DNA from: CAWGGS01 sp963822095 | Lineage (GTDB): Bacteria > Desulfobacterota > Desulfobulbia > Desulfobulbales > Desulfocapsaceae | Assembly: GCA_963822095.1 (NCBI GenBank) | Contig: CAWGGS010000044.1 | Location: forward strand, 19,930-83,929 | Direction of reading: 5' to 3' | DNA length: 64,000 nucleotides | In this document: one piece after another, positions 62,821 to 64,000 of the stretch | Numbering within the stretch: position 1 is the stretch's first letter | Layout: the number at the start of each line of letters is the position of its first letter | Translations under genes and position numbers: made by a program | Notes under the pieces: generated by a model | The model's database searches: none | What the model was told of the DNA's origin: nothing | What the model saw: the letters and a program-made list of their open reading frames with translations, nothing else

Positions 62821-62993
62821 TCTGATTACCACTGAAACTCAGCCTATCGGAAAGGAAGGGAGTGAGCTGTTCGTTTCTCGGGTCTCTGCAGCCTGGACGG
62901 CTGCGGCGAAGCCCCCAGGGATGGGTTTATGGCGTCCCGCGAAACGAACAGCTCACTCCCTGGATTAGTTACTGAACATTAGTGGTAATCAGA
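62821..62993 (+). mobile_element. Dispersed palindromic repeat, family A, full copy with 8-bp target duplication
   Basis: A 173-bp element from TCTGATTACCACT to its complement AGTGGTAATCAGA. A perfect 8-bp duplication ATATAAAA flanks it at 62813-62820 and 62994-63001. The interior has arms GGGAGTGAGCTGTTCGTTTC and GAAACGAACAGCTCACTCCC that would form a 20-bp stem. It matches 3920-4093. It has landed between the decayed activator end and its former regulatory region. Confidence 0.9.
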
Positions 62994-63046
62994 ATATAAA
63001 AAGAGTACGTTCCTCATCTCCAGGGAACCTGTCCACTACCCGCAAA

Positions 63047-63082
63047 TGGTCATAAATGACCATTTGCGGGTAAATATGACCA
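63047..63082 (+). promoter_or_regulatory. Likely activator binding sites (UAS), second copy
   Basis: TGGTCATAAATGACCA at 63047-63062 differs from the site at 59407 by one base in its center. A second weaker site ends TATGACCA at 63082. Same distance to the downstream -24/-12 element as at 59.4 kb. Confidence 0.75.
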
Positions 63083-63179
63083 GTGCCCTGGGTCGCACAC
63101 GTGGTCCCGCATCCATCTTTTGGGAAAATATCTCTTCAATAACAAATGGATAGCTTGGCCAGGTCGATTATTGAACATA

Positions 63180-63195
63180 TGGCGCAATGATTGCT
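63180..63195 (+). promoter_or_regulatory. Sigma-54 (-24/-12) promoter, second copy
   Basis: TGGCGCAATGATTGCT differs at one position from the promoter at 59539. Transcription should start near 63206 toward the small genes at 63425 and 63634, 220 bp of leader; a short TTTCCCG/CGGGAAA hairpin lies in that leader (63278-63296). Confidence 0.8.
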
Positions 63196-63424
63196 TTTGT
63201 AAATACATCAGAAGTACAATTTTTATAACCTTCGCTCGAAGACGGAGATGCCGCCCCGTAGTTCAAATTTAGTGTTTCCCGTATACCGGGAAATATCCTC
63301 AGCGGAGGAGAAGACCTTCCGGAAAGCAGATGTCCTCCGTTACATCTCATTAACGAATGACCTCTGCGGATCGTAGAGCATCGGCCCGTTTTTCATGCTC
63401 TTCTCACAAGGAAAGGATGGAATT

Positions 63425-63631
63425 ATGCCAAAATTTGAATTTAAAAAAACTCTAAGTCCCGATTTCGCAGGATCGGATTTTTATGTCAAACATGGCCTGG
63501 AATTTGACGAAGAATTTTATGAAAGAACATGCGGCATCAAACCGTCCAGGGAAGTGTGCAGACAAATTCAAAAAGCTGTCGATGATCTGCAGCATGGTGA
63601 GTGGTTGCATATCAGCCATGTTGGAGGATAG
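63425..63631 (+). CDS. Small protein of unknown function
   Basis: A 68-residue soluble protein (MPKFEFKKTLSPDFAGSDFY ...), acidic in the middle with C-G-I and V-C-R cysteines, no signal peptide. AAGGATGG precedes the ATG. First gene behind the second sigma-54 promoter. No family recognised. Confidence 0.6.
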   Translation: MPKFEFKKTLSPDFAGSDFYVKHGLEFDEEFYERTCGIKPSREVCRQIQKAVDDLQHGEWLHISHVGG

Positions 63632-63633
63632 AA

Positions 63634-63864
63634 ATGAAAATTCTGGCAACGGATGTATACAACGGCAAGAAACGAACCATAACGGGAAAATTTGAAATGG
63701 ACCACATTTCTTCATCCTCTGGGCTGCCGGCTCTGGTGATTGAGGAATGGGGCGGCAAGGTGATGTCCCATAAACAATGGATGCTGGATAAATGTGAGAT
63801 TGTCGAGATAGATGATGAAGAGCAGGACTTTTTTAACCATTGGCGCAGCGCATTGGGATATTAA
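63634..63864 (+). CDS. Small protein of unknown function
   Basis: A 76-residue soluble protein (MKILATDVYNGKKRTITGKF ...), beta-rich first half then an acidic helix (EIVEIDDEEQDFFNHW). Strong TTGGAGG at 63621-63627. Two bases after the previous gene, so co-translated. No family recognised; the pair behaves as a small sigma-54-controlled operon. Confidence 0.65.
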   Translation: MKILATDVYNGKKRTITGKFEMDHISSSSGLPALVIEEWGGKVMSHKQWMLDKCEIVEIDDEEQDFFNHWRSALGY

Positions 63865-63924
63865 GCCGCATATTTATCGTGATTCCTGTTGGCTGTCGGT
63901 GCATTCTTTCAAGGACCTCAAGGT

Positions 63925-64000
63925 ATGAAATTTATAGATATGATTTTTGTGCTCTATTCGATAGCGGAGCGTATCGAGCTGCAACCGGACCCCAACCGAT
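63925..64000 (+). CDS. Start of a further gene, cut by the window end
   Basis: An ATG at 63925 opens MKFIDMIFVLYSIAERIELQ and stays open to the window edge (25 residues visible). The ribosome site is weak. Position and direction fit a third gene of the small operon. Nothing can be said of function. Confidence 0.4.
   Translation, partial: MKFIDMIFVLYSIAERIELQPDPNR

Noticed and set aside
1..64000. tRNA, rRNA, CRISPR arrays, prophage or integrase genes
   Set aside because: No cloverleaf-like tRNA, rRNA segment, regular spacer array or phage structural gene was recognised by eye; a covariance-model scan could not be run.

Overview
The window looks like chromosome from a Desulfobacterota (deltaproteobacterial) sulfate-reducer-type bacterium, probably near the Desulfobulbales. 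This is inferred from protein style: DUF4124, MASE3 and 'ICSxCK...CPDCA' tail proteins, a fused CheB-CheR regulator, abundant sigma-54 control and many radical SAM enzymes. No rRNA, tRNA, CRISPR array or phage genes were seen.

Layout. (1) 1-9.4 kb holds housekeeping and small secreted genes: ilvBN (cut by the window edge), a serine beta-lactamase-like hydrolase, a pRiA4b ORF-3-like protein, a pirin, an FMN riboswitch followed by ribB, and two small exported proteins. This part is peppered with short non-coding repeats. (2) 9.4-18 kb holds an oxidative pentose phosphate operon (zwf, gnd, pgl) interleaved with a DUF547 protein and an unusual DEP-domain/flavin disulfide reductase fusion. (3) 18.4-50.5 kb is a large lipid or polyene-type biosynthetic locus. 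It has four ketosynthase genes (one a KS-chain length factor fusion), three acyl carrier proteins, four hotdog proteins (two FabZ/ApeP-like, one PKS-type double-hotdog dehydratase, one thioesterase), a FabG ketoreductase, an acyl-adenylating ligase, a DAK2-DegV (fatty-acid-kinase-like) fusion, acyl- and glycosyltransferases, LolA-like and DUF3261-like envelope proteins, an MMPL exporter fused to a methyltransferase, a CrtI-like FAD oxidoreductase, a PagL-like deacylase and six radical SAM enzymes, three of them with a cobalamin-binding-type N-terminus. The assembly core resembles aryl polyene clusters. The radical SAM plus CrtI-like content instead recalls candidate ladderane-lipid clusters. 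No aromatic amino acid ammonia lyase is present. This is the best candidate for an undescribed system.

(4) 50.6-64 kb holds signalling and stress genes: DinB-like, a MASE3 membrane sensor, a DUF4124/TPR protein, an IS remnant, CheB-CheR-PAS, a sigma-54 activator with PAS, a triple-BON periplasmic protein, DUF2914 and a c-di-AMP cyclase fused to YbbR. A clear regulatory module is readable: a perfect 16-bp palindrome about 125 bp upstream of a -24/-12 promoter in front of the BON gene. The same palindrome and promoter recur at 63.05-63.2 kb behind a decayed duplicate of the activator's 3' end.

Two families of non-autonomous, palindromic mobile repeats are visible. Family B (264 bp) has three full copies, each flanked by a perfect 8-bp target duplication, plus one internally deleted copy. 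Family A (about 173 bp) has one copy with an 8-bp duplication, one diverged copy, fragments, and a 63-bp mini-copy that supplies the C-terminus and stop codon of the pirin gene.
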